From Thiomonas sp. X19 (GTDB lineage: Bacteria; Pseudomonadota; Gammaproteobacteria; Burkholderiales; Burkholderiaceae_C): DNA of 64,000 nt. Under the pieces are notes generated by a model, which was given only the letters and a program-made list of their open reading frames with translations, was not told where the DNA came from and ran no database searches. The position numbers and the translations under genes were made by a program. Shown here in pieces: positions 47,978-55,653 of this stretch. Each line of letters starts with the position of its first letter. The stretch's first letter is position 1. The stretch lies in the NCBI RefSeq assembly GCF_900089495.1, contig NZ_LT605203.1, positions 3,630,179 through 3,694,178 of the forward strand, in the 5' to 3' direction.

Positions 47978-48391
47978 TCAGAACACCGGCCAGGGCTTGG
48001 GGTGTTGAAAGGAAAGGCGAAGGATGCCCTGATAGGCGTTTGAGTAAGCCTCTTCCTGAGTTTGAAGAGCCGCAAGCAAAAGTTGGGCCTCATGGTCATG
48101 GCTGCCCGCTTTTGATGCCTTTGCAGCCTGAATCAGGTCGCGATCCGAGAGAATGAGCGCCGCGCGAATGTCCCCGTAGGCGGCCCTGAGTTTCAGAGTT
48201 TGAGCGTCATCAGTCGGGGCTGGGCGGCCACCAAATTGCCAAAACGGATCGGCTTCGGTGGCGAGCTTGTACGCCTGGTCGGACACCTGTTCCTGCGCTT
48301 TGGTGCGGCCCAGGTAATAGCCGCCGAGGGCGGCGGCCAGGGCCAGCGCAGCGGCCAGGGCGGTGATGGTGAGGATGGGTTTGGTTTGCAT
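47978..48391 (-). CDS. Membrane-anchored element protein of unknown function
   Basis: A 137-residue protein. Residues 1-30 form a signal anchor or signal peptide (MQTKPILTITALAAALALAA), followed by a charged, mostly helical domain (KAQEQVSDQAYKLATEADPF, LLLAALQTQEEAYSNAYQG). AAGGAG lies eight bases before the ATG and the shared leader element is 28 bp further up. No family recognised. Its N-terminus is nearly the same as that of three other element genes, suggesting spread of the signal sequence by duplication or recombination. Confidence 0.6.
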   Translation of the reverse strand: MQTKPILTITALAAALALAAALGGYYLGRTKAQEQVSDQAYKLATEADPFWQFGGRPAPTDDAQTLKLRAAYGDIRAALILSDRDLIQAAKASKAGSHDHEAQLLLAALQTQEEAYSNAYQGILRLSFQHPKPWPVF

Positions 48392-48418
48392 GGTGAGGCT
48401 CCTTTGAGGGTTGGGGTT

Positions 48419-48468
48419 GTGCCTGCACGGGCCGGCACATGGATTCAGCGGCATGCGAAACGCGACGC
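48419..48468 (-). promoter_or_regulatory. Shared leader element, copy 1
   Basis: On the minus strand GCGTTTCGCATGCCGCTGAA, then TCCATGTGCC and a hairpin GTGCCGGCC/...GGCAC. It fills the gap between the stop of the gene at 48469 and the ribosome binding site of the gene ending at 47978. Confidence 0.65.
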
Positions 48469-48978
48469 TCAGCCGATGGGCACGACACGGGCGGGCTGGC
48501 CCCAGCCGTATTGCGAACCCAGCAGCTCGACGCGCTGGCCGGCATGGATGGGCACGTCGGCGGCTTGCGTGACGGCGATGGTCTGGCCGTTATCCAGTCG
48601 CACCGTGATTTGCAGGCCTGGTTGCTGGTAGGCCTTGCCTGCCGCCAGGTCGCCAGCCGCTGCGCCGCCCAGCGCGCCGATGACGGCTCCGACCGCAGAG
48701 CCGGTGCCTTGCCCTACCCGGCTGCCCGCGAACCCGCCAGCGACCGCGCCGAGGGTGCTGCCGGCGCCGGTGACGCCCTGGCCCGCGCGGATCGTGACTT
48801 GCTGGACGTAGAGGACCGTGCCGAGCTGGACCTGCTGGACCTGCTGGGCCTGGCTGGCGCTGTAGTTGTAGGCGCTGGACTGGTACTGACCGCCCAGGCC
48901 CGGGGGCACGCCGGCGCAGCCGCCCAGGGCCAGCGCGGCGGCCAGGGCAGTGATGGTGAGGGGTTTGATGTGTTGCAT
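48469..48978 (-). CDS. Glycine-zipper outer-membrane lipoprotein (SlyB-like)
   Basis: A 169-residue lipoprotein: signal MQHIKPLTITALAAALALGG with the cysteine directly after (lipobox LGGC). A glycine-zipper two-helix region follows (GAGSTLGAVAGGFAGSRVGQ, GSAVGAVIGALGGAAAGDLA), then a C-terminal beta-rich part (ITVRLDNGQTIAVTQAADV). This is the SlyB/17-kDa antigen architecture. Chromosomal relatives help outer-membrane stability; here it is cargo of an integrated element. It is preceded by leader element copy 2. Confidence 0.82.
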   Translation of the reverse strand: MQHIKPLTITALAAALALGGCAGVPPGLGGQYQSSAYNYSASQAQQVQQVQLGTVLYVQQVTIRAGQGVTGAGSTLGAVAGGFAGSRVGQGTGSAVGAVIGALGGAAAGDLAAGKAYQQPGLQITVRLDNGQTIAVTQAADVPIHAGQRVELLGSQYGWGQPARVVPIG

Positions 48979-49000
48979 GGTGAGGCTCCTGATGGTTGCG

Positions 49001-49052
49001 GTGCGCCGGCTTGTGCTGGCACATGGATTCAGCGACATGCGAAACGCGGCGC
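49001..49052 (-). promoter_or_regulatory. Shared leader element, copy 2
   Basis: On the minus strand GCGTTTCGCATGTCGCTGAA, TCCATGTGCC and hairpin GTGCCAGC.../GCCGGCGCAC. It ends 22 bp before the ATG of the lipoprotein gene. Confidence 0.65.
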
Positions 49053-49054
49053 GG

Positions 49055-49270
49055 TCAGTGCAGCGGGATGCCGAGAAAGGCCGCAGCGGCGAGCACAAAT
49101 GGGGCGGCGATGGTCGTGCAGGTCAGGGCGATGAATGCCAGGGCGAACGCGGCCATGAACGTGTTGAAGATCGAGGCGAAAAACGCGGCCCGGCGCATGG
49201 CGCGGCGCTTGATGTCCCACGCGCGGGCCTCGGCGAGAAATTGGGCGGGGGTGATGGTTTTGTAGGTCAT
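49055..49270 (-). CDS. Small membrane protein, 71 residues
   Basis: MTYKTITPAQFLAEARAWDI, a basic KRRAMRRAAF stretch, then two hydrophobic segments (ASIFNTFMAAFALAFIAL and TIAAPFVLAAAAFLGIPL). Unknown family. AGGAG lies seven to eight bases before the ATG. Its leader contains a GC-rich hairpin (TGCCCGGC/GCCGGGCA) but only a weak match to the shared element. Confidence 0.55.
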   Translation of the reverse strand: MTYKTITPAQFLAEARAWDIKRRAMRRAAFFASIFNTFMAAFALAFIALTCTTIAAPFVLAAAAFLGIPLH

Positions 49271-49356
49271 GGCTTGCTCCTGGTGGTCGTGGTGCCCGGC
49301 ACGGCGGCCGGGCATCGCCGGGGTTCGATGCAACGCCCGGCCTTCTCGTCCTTCAA

Positions 49357-49716
49357 TCAGACTTCCAACACCCGCAGCTTCTTGGCTTCGTAGAAATCGG
49401 CGTCCTCGATTTCAGGCATTGCCGCCGAGCAGATCACCAGTTCGCCGTGCAGATGCTCTTTTGCGGCCGCAATCGCCCAGCCGGGGATGCCTGCGGCCTC
49501 CGCAATCTTGTCGTACTCGTCTTGCATCTCATCAATGCTTTCCGGATCGAAATCATCACTGATTTCGACGCCCTCAAATGATGAGAAGTACGCAAGCTTT
49601 TCCGTTTCCGGGTCGCTCGGGTCGAGAGACACAATCGCCCGCCCGACGCAACGCGGGTCGTATCCAAGTTGGCAGATGGATTCAGGAAGGTTGACTTGTT
49701 GTTGAGCGGCCATCAT
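49357..49716 (-). CDS. Acidic cytoplasmic protein of unknown function
   Basis: A 119-residue acidic protein without signal peptide or membrane segment: VNLPESICQLGYDPRCVGRA, SFEGVEISDDFDPESIDEMQ and IPGWAIAAAKEHLHGELVIC. Two ATG codons stand together at the start (49716, 49713); AAGGAG fits the first. I recognise no domain. Leader element copy 3 is upstream. Confidence 0.55.
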   Translation of the reverse strand: MMAAQQQVNLPESICQLGYDPRCVGRAIVSLDPSDPETEKLAYFSSFEGVEISDDFDPESIDEMQDEYDKIAEAAGIPGWAIAAAKEHLHGELVICSAAMPEIEDADFYEAKKLRVLEV

Positions 49717-49745
49717 TTCAAAACTCCTTGAGTTGGTTTGCCGCT

Positions 49746-49800
49746 GTGCCGCGCGGCCCGGTCTTACATGCATTCAGCACCAGGCGAAATCGCCTGGCTT
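49746..49800 (-). promoter_or_regulatory. Shared leader element, copy 3
   Basis: On the minus strand a hairpin CCAGGCGA-TT-TCGCCTGG carries the TTTCGC core, then TGCTGAATGCATG and a GC-rich tail GGGCCGCGCGGCAC. It ends 30 bp before the ATG. Confidence 0.6.
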
Positions 49801-49807
49801 TTAGGGG

Positions 49808-50272
49808 TCAGTCCTCACCCGGCAGCATCACCGTGATGACCGGCTCGCCTGCGTCGCCAGGGCCGACCTGCAGCTTCAATGTCGTCAGGCGTGGCCGCAC
49901 GCCCCGGCCTTCGCGGGGAATGCGCAGGACTTGAAACAAGATCGGGTCGCGGCCATCGTGCCCGTGACGCAGTCCTGCGCGGATCGCGCGCGATGCCATC
50001 CACACGACATCCCAAAGCCTGCCGGATTCGGACTGCCAGCACGCCCCGCCACCCTTGCGCTTGTCGTCGGCATCCGTCCAGGCGCAGGCGTCGCTCCATG
50101 TGGCGCTGGTGAGGGCCACAGGCCACACGATGCCAGCCTCGCGCGCGGTGGTGCTGACATCGATCAGCATGCCGTCCTCGATGGCCTGGGCGCGGGTGTA
50201 GGAGTAGATCGGCTTGCCGAACAGGTCGGCCAGGGCGGCGGGGCTGGTGGCGTGCGTGGTTTCGGTGCTCAT
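49808..50272 (-). CDS. DUF6573-like protein
   Basis: A 154-residue protein with IYSYTRAQAIEDGMLIDVST, TAREAGIVWPVALTSATWSD and RLWDVVWMASRAIRAG. This pattern is common in proteins of plasmids and integrative elements (DUF6573, named from memory). Their function is unknown. No membrane segment. Preceded at 25 bp by the stop of the gene at 50298. Confidence 0.7.
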   Translation of the reverse strand: MSTETTHATSPAALADLFGKPIYSYTRAQAIEDGMLIDVSTTAREAGIVWPVALTSATWSDACAWTDADDKRKGGGACWQSESGRLWDVVWMASRAIRAGLRHGHDGRDPILFQVLRIPREGRGVRPRLTTLKLQVGPGDAGEPVITVMLPGED

Positions 50273-50297
50273 GGTTTGCTCCGGGTGGTGGTTGAAA

Positions 50298-50579
50298 TCA
50301 GTTCAAGACGGTCTTGAAGCCGAGGTCGCAAAGCTGCTCAAAACGCTTGGCTGCGTTGCCCTTTGGGTCTTGGGTGATGGTGAACAGAATCTCGGTCTTG
50401 GTCACGGTCACGCCCTTGGCTGCGGCCTGCTTTTGCATGAATTCAAGGACTGAATTGATGACGAAGGACGGCAGGTTTGGGGTTGGTTTGGCCTTGCCAC
50501 CTGCCTGGGTGGAGGCTCGGTCGTGAGTGGCCGTGGAATCGGCTTGCTGGGCGGGGGTGTTGAGGATCGCTGGGTTCAT
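50298..50579 (-). CDS. Small cytoplasmic element protein, 93 residues
   Basis: Low-complexity Thr/Ala/Lys N-terminus, then PNLPSFVINSVLEFMQKQAA, KGVTVTKTEILFTITQDPKG and NAAKRFEQLCDLGFKTVLN. Composition suggests a small helical protein. Not recognised. AAGGAGC lies before the ATG. Confidence 0.5.
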   Translation of the reverse strand: MNPAILNTPAQQADSTATHDRASTQAGGKAKPTPNLPSFVINSVLEFMQKQAAAKGVTVTKTEILFTITQDPKGNAAKRFEQLCDLGFKTVLN

Positions 50580-51142
50580 GGCGGTGCTCCTTGTGTGGGG
50601 GTGGTTTCTGCCAGGTATGGAGGGCTCATTGGTCGACCTTTCAAGCCGGTGCCGCGAAGCGGCATGAGGGGTTGCGGAAGGCATGACAGGCCGCCAGGCC
50701 GCGCAGCGCCCGCTCGCGGGCTGGCGTGACTGACGCCATCCCCGAAAGGCGCAGAAAGTCGCGCCCTCCATGCATGGCAGTCACCCCCATGGGCACGCGA
50801 ACCCAACAATCCGGCCCGCCCAGCAGGCTGATGCAGCGGCCTGGCGGCGCGGCTTCATCGCGCCGTATCCCTGCCACGGCTTGCCGTGGCACTGGCTGGG
50901 CAGTTGTGGGTTGTGATAGCGATGCGGCCCCGCAGGGCTGAGACCCGCAGGGGCTCGGGGCGCAGCCGCAGCAGCGCGGGCCGCAGGCATCACCCTGGTT
51001 GCGATGGAGACCTCCGACCGCAGCAGCAAGGCCCACAGCAGGCACCACAGCGGCCCGCAGCACCTTCGCCGCACCGACCTCATGCGCGCCGCCCCGAGCC
51101 CGCTGAAGGCATGCCCCGGCGCAGCCGGGGCATGGTCTAGGC
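50580..51142. other. GC-rich non-coding stretch with several hairpins
   Basis: No convincing gene in 563 bp. Open frames lack ribosome binding sites and protein-like composition. It holds hairpins such as CCACGG-CTTG-CCGTGG (50871-50890 region) and, just past the adhesin stop, ATGCCCCGGC/GCCGGGGCAT (51111-51133), which could end the adhesin transcript although no T run follows. Confidence 0.55.
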
Positions 51143-52627
51143 TCACCAGCCGATGCTCGCCCCGACCTTGCCCACTGCCGCACCGCTGCCGCCGTTGAAG
51201 CCGATGCCCACGGTCCAGGAGACGGGGTACTGGTGGTAAGCAGTGCGGCGGCTGAACGCGATGCCCACGGCGTTCTGCCCGCCGTAGCTGCCAAGGCCAG
51301 CCGACAGGCTGTAGCCATCCGGGCCGTAGATCGGGCTGATGTCCAGCGCTGCGGTCATGGCGATGCCTTGGGCGGCGTAGGTGTCGGCTTGGCCCAGCAG
51401 GCCCGCCGTGGCTTGCTGCAACTGGCCCAGGTTCACCGCATCGGTCGCTTGCGTGCCGGGCGCCACGTTGGTGATTTGGCGTTGCTGTCCAGCGCTGCCC
51501 ACGCTCACCGAGTTGGCGCGGTTGGCGACACTGCCTGCACCAAGCGCGACGGAGTTGGTGCCCAGCGCCTGGGCTTGGTAGCCGAGTGCAACCGAGTTGG
51601 CCCCTGCGGCGTCGGCCTGGAAGCCAAGGGCCGTTGCGGGGTCGGCATTGGCCTGCGCGCCCTGGCCGATGGCGATGGCGCCCGTGGTATTGGTGTCGGC
51701 GGGGTTGGTCGGGGCCGTGATGGTTGCGCCCTGGCCGATGGCAAGGCTGCCCGCATAGCCTGCCGACGCGTCATTGCCTTGCGCGACGGCGCCGGCGGCC
51801 GCGGCGGTGTTCGCGCCGCAGACGATGCCGCCCTGCCCGCTGTACTTGCACAGGCCCGATGCCGTGGCCTGGTTGATGAGGTTTTGCAGCGTCGTGATTT
51901 GCTGGTTGGTGTAGCTGTTGGCCGTGGTGACCGCGCCGGCGGTCTGGGTGTTGGTGTAGTTGTAGCCAGCCAGGGCTGCGGCGTCGAGCTGGCCGAGGTT
52001 GACCGCATCGGTGGCCGCCTGACCTGGGGCCAGGTTGATGATGCGGCGCTGCTGCGATGTGGTGCCGACACTGACAACACCAGTGAGGCCAGAATCATTG
52101 CTGCCAGCGCCGAGCGAAACGCTGTCAATTCCTGTGCTCGTGGCTTGATAGCCAAGCGCCACACCAGCAGTGCCCGCGCCGCCTGGCGCGATGGGCACGC
52201 TGGCGCCCGCACCAATGGCGACGCCGCCGACACTCGCCGTCGCGTTTTGGCCGACCGCGACTGACGATCCCTGGAGCCCTTGCGCCCCGGCGCCGACCGC
52301 CACCGACCCGATGCCCTGGCCGGTGGCCGCAGCGCCAAACGCGGTGCTGCTCTGGTTTGCCAGGCTGCCCGCACCGACGGCTGTCGCGGCACCTTGGTTT
52401 GCCTGGGACTGCTGGCCGATGGCGGTGTTGTTGGTCTGGATTGAGGCAAGGGCGCCTGCGCCAGACGCCAGGTTGCCGCTCGTGTCCTGGGTTGTGACAT
52501 TCCCTGCGCCGCTCACAGTGCCGCCGGCTGTATCGGCATGGGCGGCAGTGCCCAGCGCGGCGGCCAGGGCCAGGGTGAGGGCGAGGGTCAGCGGGGCGAG
52601 GGTGAAGCTGCGTTGTTTGGTTTGCAT
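51143..52627 (-). CDS. YadA-type trimeric autotransporter adhesin
   Basis: A 494-residue surface protein. Signal peptide MQTKQRSFTLAPLTLALTLA ending AAHA. The passenger holds YadA head repeats of the SVAVGAGAQGLQGSSVAVGQ kind and two neck/stalk insertion motifs (QQRRIINLAPGQAATDAVNL; the second with AGQQRQITNVAPGTQATDAV). The C-terminus is a four-strand YadA anchor (DISPIYGPDGYSLSAGLGSY, VSWTVGIGFNGGSGAAVGKV) ending in tryptophan. It would assemble as a trimer in the outer membrane and mediate attachment. Short compared with pathogen adhesins. The longest cargo gene of the element. Confidence 0.88.
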   Translation of the reverse strand: MQTKQRSFTLAPLTLALTLALAAALGTAAHADTAGGTVSGAGNVTTQDTSGNLASGAGALASIQTNNTAIGQQSQANQGAATAVGAGSLANQSSTAFGAAATGQGIGSVAVGAGAQGLQGSSVAVGQNATASVGGVAIGAGASVPIAPGGAGTAGVALGYQATSTGIDSVSLGAGSNDSGLTGVVSVGTTSQQRRIINLAPGQAATDAVNLGQLDAAALAGYNYTNTQTAGAVTTANSYTNQQITTLQNLINQATASGLCKYSGQGGIVCGANTAAAAGAVAQGNDASAGYAGSLAIGQGATITAPTNPADTNTTGAIAIGQGAQANADPATALGFQADAAGANSVALGYQAQALGTNSVALGAGSVANRANSVSVGSAGQQRQITNVAPGTQATDAVNLGQLQQATAGLLGQADTYAAQGIAMTAALDISPIYGPDGYSLSAGLGSYGGQNAVGIAFSRRTAYHQYPVSWTVGIGFNGGSGAAVGKVGASIGW

Positions 52628-52651
52628 GACGGTTCCTTTTTGGGTGTTGAG

Positions 52652-52702
52652 GTGCGCCGGCCTGGGCCGGCACATGGATTCAGATGGAAGCGAAATGCGC
52701 GT
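52652..52702 (-). promoter_or_regulatory. Shared leader element, copy 4
   Basis: On the minus strand GCATTTCGCTTCCATCTGAA, TCCATGTGCCGGCC and GGCCGGCGCAC. It lies between the stop of the barrel gene (52706) and the ribosome binding site of the adhesin. Confidence 0.65.
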
Positions 52703-52705
52703 CGA

Positions 52706-53227
52706 TCAGGCCAGCGGCACCACGAGCTGCAGGCCGATGAAGCCCGCGCTGCGCCCTGCGTTCGGCACGGCCACAAGGTTGATGCCATACCCCCGCTGCG
52801 AGCGGACTTCCACCAGCGCGGCGGCCATCAAGGGCCGGTCGGGGGCTTCACTGCGGGTGTAGCCGCTGATGACGCCTGCAAGCCCGCCAGCGGCCATGCT
52901 GAAGCCCGCAGGCAGGGCGATGTGCAGCGGGGTGTAGGTGGCTGTGGCGTAGACCGACGTGCGGCTGTAGCTGTTTTTGTAGAAGCCTGCCGCGAACCCC
53001 GAGTTCGAGGTGCAGTGGTACTCGAAGCCAAGCCCTGGGTTGTCCTGGTTCAGGCTGTCGCGCGCCCACTGCCTGGTGTGATAGCTGGTGGTGCTGATGT
53101 CCAGCGCCCAGCGCGACGGGGTGGACGCGACTGCGGCGGGTGTGGCCGGCAGCGTGTCGGCATGGGCGGTGCCCAGCGCGGCGACGAGCGCCAGGGCGAT
53201 GATGGTGAGGGCGTGTTTGGTTTGCAT
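52706..53227 (-). CDS. Predicted outer-membrane beta-barrel protein
   Basis: A 173-residue exported protein: signal MQTKHALTIIALALVAALGT ending AHA, then alternating beta strands (WALDISTTSYHTRQW, NPGLGFEYHCTSNSGFAAGF, YSRTSVYATATYTPL, GYGINLVAVPN, GFIGLQLVVPL). The NPGLGFEY/FYKNSYSR pattern resembles small PagP-like barrels carried by phages and plasmids. Enzymatic activity cannot be claimed. It is next to the adhesin gene and shares its leader type. Confidence 0.62.
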   Translation of the reverse strand: MQTKHALTIIALALVAALGTAHADTLPATPAAVASTPSRWALDISTTSYHTRQWARDSLNQDNPGLGFEYHCTSNSGFAAGFYKNSYSRTSVYATATYTPLHIALPAGFSMAAGGLAGVISGYTRSEAPDRPLMAAALVEVRSQRGYGINLVAVPNAGRSAGFIGLQLVVPLA

Positions 53228-53244
53228 GGCGTGGTCCTTTCGGT

Positions 53245-53298
53245 GGAGCCTGGGAATCCAGGCTCTCAGGACCATTCGGGGCCATGCGAAATGCGACA
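53245..53298 (-). promoter_or_regulatory. Shared leader element, copy 5 (diverged)
   Basis: On the minus strand GCATTTCGCATGGCCCCGAA, then a hairpin GAGCCTGG-ATT-CCCAGGCTC in place of the GCCGGC one. The core is kept while the hairpin sequence is entirely different, so the hairpin appears to be kept as a structure. Confidence 0.55.
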
Positions 53299-53307
53299 GC
53301 AGCGGTG

Positions 53308-53330
53308 AAAAAGCCCGCACGCGGCGGGCT
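53308..53330 (-). terminator. Rho-independent terminator
   Basis: On the minus strand AGCCCGC-CGCGT-GCGGGCT is followed by TTTTC. It ends the transcript containing the genes at 53419-54574. Confidence 0.75.
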
Positions 53331-53418
53331 GGGTGGTGGGCAGGGACCGCCCCCAAACCGTCAGGCGAACCCTTTGCGAAACGGTTTGGAATAGGGTTTG
53401 CGCAAGTGCTTGATCGGG

Positions 53419-53718
53419 CTACGACTTGTGCAGTCGCTGGCGCAGGTCGGCCAGGCCAAGCCAGAACAGAGCGCCGAGCACGGCGCCAGCCCAGGCCCAC
53501 CTTGGCCCAAGAACCTTGTAGGCCGCAAGGGCGAACACTGCCGCGAAGACCAGACTGCCTCGGATCAGCGTCGGTGCAGCGCGCTTGAGCGCAAGCCAGG
53601 CCAGCAGGCCCGCCAGCGCCCCGCCCAAGGCCCAGGCAGGGCCGGCGAGCTCGCCGGTGATCAGGAACCCAGCAGCGGCGGCGAGCACTTCGAGTTTGAG
53701 AAGACGGTGGCGCATCAT
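53419..53718 (-). CDS. Small membrane protein, 99 residues
   Basis: Hydrophobic almost throughout: LEVLAAAAGFLITGELAGPA, LGGALAGLLAWLALKRA, LVFAAVFALAAYKVLG and WAWAGAVLGALFWLGLADL, suggesting three or four membrane helices. Family unknown. GGAG lies seven bases before ATG 53718, and the gene starts 10 bp after the stop of the gene at 53729, so they share a transcript. Confidence 0.55.
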   Translation of the reverse strand: MMRHRLLKLEVLAAAAGFLITGELAGPAWALGGALAGLLAWLALKRAAPTLIRGSLVFAAVFALAAYKVLGPRWAWAGAVLGALFWLGLADLRQRLHKS

Positions 53719-53728
53719 GGCCGTCTCC

Positions 53729-54574
53729 TTACCGCCGGGCCGCCGGCCACATGGGCACCATGGCCGTGGGCAAGCTCGCGGCCTGGGGCTTGATGTAGAA
53801 GTCAAGCACGGGCGCTGCGCCGCCGTCGGTCGTCGCTTTCGTGTCGAGGATGGCCTCGATGGTGTGCAGCCCAGCCGCGAGGTTGACGGTCGATGAGGCG
53901 GTCACAGGCGGCGCGTTCGGCGTCCAGATGGCGTTGTATTTGCGCGCCAATGAGACCTGCGTGTCGGCCCGGTCGTCGAGGGTCAAGCGGACCTCGCCGG
54001 AGGCTTTGCCACCCAGCACAGCGGTGAGCAGGTAGGAGCCGGAGGTTGGAACATCGAAGTCAAAGTTGTAGGCAAGACGCGCCGGTTGGCCTGGGGTGAT
54101 GAACGGGGCAATCGAGCTCGGGATGGCGCCGGAAAAACTGGCGCTCGGCGAGGACTGGATGATGGTGCCGATCAGCTGAGCCGGCAGGCTCGCGGGGTCT
54201 TGACCCTGCACGGCTTGGACGGACTCCACACGCAATTGCCACGCCCCGGACTCAATGACCTGGTTGGGGCTCAAGGTCAGCGCGGGGAGCTCGGCTTGCA
54301 TCAGGGATGCGGGCGAAGAAGCTGGGACGGCTGCAACCTTGGCGGGGGCCGTGGTGGATGAAGCGACCGGCTGCTTCGGCGGCGAGGCCGCCGCCAGCGG
54401 CGCGGGCGCTGCGGGATGTGGGGCGCTCTGGCTCGGCACGATGATGGCGGCCAAGACGAAGACGACGAGGAAGGCGAGCGCGAGGTAAATGATGAAGGGC
54501 TCGACGCCGACGCGCTGGGCGAAGGCGTCGAGCCGAGCGCGTGCAGCGCTGATGTGGTTGTTGATGTCTGACAT
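53729..54574 (-). CDS. Single-pass inner-membrane protein with periplasmic domain
   Basis: A 281-residue protein: about 25 cytoplasmic residues, one membrane helix (FIIYLALAFLVVFVLAAIIV), an Ala/Pro/Ser linker, and a beta-rich periplasmic domain (GAWQLRVESVQAVQGQDPAS, FDVPTSGSYLLTAVLGGKAS, VNLAAGLHTIEAILDTKAT). The last part looks like a carbohydrate-binding or PA14-like sandwich. No family is recognised with confidence. Leader element copy 6 is upstream. Confidence 0.6.
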   Translation of the reverse strand: MSDINNHISAARARLDAFAQRVGVEPFIIYLALAFLVVFVLAAIIVPSQSAPHPAAPAPLAAASPPKQPVASSTTAPAKVAAVPASSPASLMQAELPALTLSPNQVIESGAWQLRVESVQAVQGQDPASLPAQLIGTIIQSSPSASFSGAIPSSIAPFITPGQPARLAYNFDFDVPTSGSYLLTAVLGGKASGEVRLTLDDRADTQVSLARKYNAIWTPNAPPVTASSTVNLAAGLHTIEAILDTKATTDGGAAPVLDFYIKPQAASLPTAMVPMWPAARR

Positions 54575-54598
54575 GATTGCTCCTGGTGGTTGAAGGTG

Positions 54599-54650
54599 AA
54601 TGCGGGGTCCGCCCGCACATCCATTCAGCGGCATGCGAAATGCGCGGCGA
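54599..54650 (-). promoter_or_regulatory. Shared leader element, copy 6
   Basis: On the minus strand GCATTTCGCATGCCGCTGAA, TGGATGTGCGGGCGGACCCC and GCATTC, with a GCGGG/CCCGC hairpin. It ends 25 bp before the ATG at 54574, and upstream of it there is no gene for about 1 kb. This suggests that the element belongs to the downstream gene, not to the end of an upstream one. Confidence 0.65.
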
Positions 54651-54727
54651 GATGGTTGGTGCGAGATCAGGCGGTGGGCAACCGAGCAACCTTGGCTTGC
54701 ACGTCGCGTTGTCCACGGCCTGGGTCT

Positions 54728-54805
54728 GGGCCGCAGGCCCTTGCCTTTGGCGAGCATCCCGCCCGCAGGGCGTTGCCTATTGGCAAGCATCGGGCCGTCA
54801 GGCCC
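54728..54805. repeat. Array of five adjacent short hairpins
   Basis: GGGCC-GCA-GGCCC, TTGCC-TTT-GGCGA, CGCCC-GCA-GGGCG, TTGCC-TAT-TGGCAA and GGGCC-GTCA-GGCCC follow each other with at most a GCATC between them. The two TTGCC hairpins are each followed by GCATC, giving a direct repeat of about 32 bp. Confidence 0.7.
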
Positions 54806-55263
54806 TCTTCGGGCGCGGCCCGTCTGCCCTGCATGTGACGGGATGCGAGCAAGCGCCGCTGGCAGTGGCGTGTGGGTGGCGCACGGTTTGCCACAGCGAC
54901 GCGATGCGGGCGTGTGGTCGAGGCTTGGCTTGGTGCCGGGCCGCAGTGCCCGGCTTGCCTGGTGCCGGTCGTCCAGACCGGCTTGCTTCGGGGGGGCCGC
55001 GTGAAGGCGAGTGGACACAGCGGGGCTTGGCAAGCGACAGCGCGGCCGAGTCCCGATGTGACCGAGCCAGGCGACCCCAAGGGCGCCGGTTCACGTGGGG
55101 GCAGAGCCCGCACGGCACAAGCGAGGGTCGTCCGAAGGACGTTCCCTCAGCGCAGGTCGGGCCGCCGAACCCGCCAGGGTGAGGTGGAGCCGAGCCACGG
55201 GACGCCCCCTAGGGCGGACTGGGGCCGAGGGCAGGTTCACCGCCCGAAGCCGAGCTCCCCCTG

Positions 55264-55356
55264 GGGAGCGAGTGCGCGCGAAGCGCGGCCCGCCGATCTG
55301 CCCATGATTTAGGCAGACAGAGGAATAAGGGCCGCGCTTCGCGCGCACTCGCTCCC
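55264..55356. repeat. Large inverted repeat, candidate origin of transfer
   Basis: Perfect 28-bp arms at 55264-55291 and 55329-55356 (left arm begins GGGAGCGAGTGCGCGC, ends GCGCGGCCC) separated by 37 bp. The spacer holds a second hairpin TCTGCC...GGCAGA. It lies about 300 bp downstream of the mobilisation operon. Confidence 0.75.
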
Positions 55357-55608
55357 TGGAGCGGGGTCGTGCCGTGCCCGCAGTGGCGGTTTCAGAGCGG
55401 GGGCGAGGCCGTCCAGGCCGAGATTGACCCGGTGCCCCCCAGGGCACGCGCGCAGCGCGAGGGGCAATTTACCCCGCTCTGAAGCCGTGCCTTCATGCGC
55501 TTTCTCGCGCCGCTCGCTTGCGCCGCCCTTCTTGCTCCACGGCAAACCGCAAGACAAGAGGCGCGAGGGCTGTAAACAGGCGTATATACGGCTGTATGCG
55601 CCGGGCAG

Positions 55609-55633
55609 CAAAAAGCCCGCATGAAGCGGGCTT
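55609..55633 (-). terminator. Rho-independent terminator of the mobilisation operon
   Basis: On the minus strand AAGCCCGC-TTCAT-GCGGGCTT runs into TTTGC. It lies 21 bp past the stop of the small protein at 55654. Confidence 0.8.
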
Positions 55634-55653
55634 GGGGCAGACGGGAAGGAAGG

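Larger units (their letters stand above)
54651..55608. other. About 1 kb without genes; structured DNA with candidate oriT
   Basis: No open frame has protein-like composition or a ribosome binding site. The left part holds an array of five short hairpins (54728-54805). The right part holds a 28-bp-arm inverted repeat (55264-55356). It lies between the mobilisation genes and the envelope cargo, where an origin of transfer or a structured RNA would be expected. Confidence 0.6.

Noticed and set aside
50641..51318. A 225-residue minus-strand frame in the gap beside the adhesin
   Set aside because: Composition is that of random GC-rich sequence, it overlaps the adhesin 3' end on the same strand, and it has no ribosome binding site.
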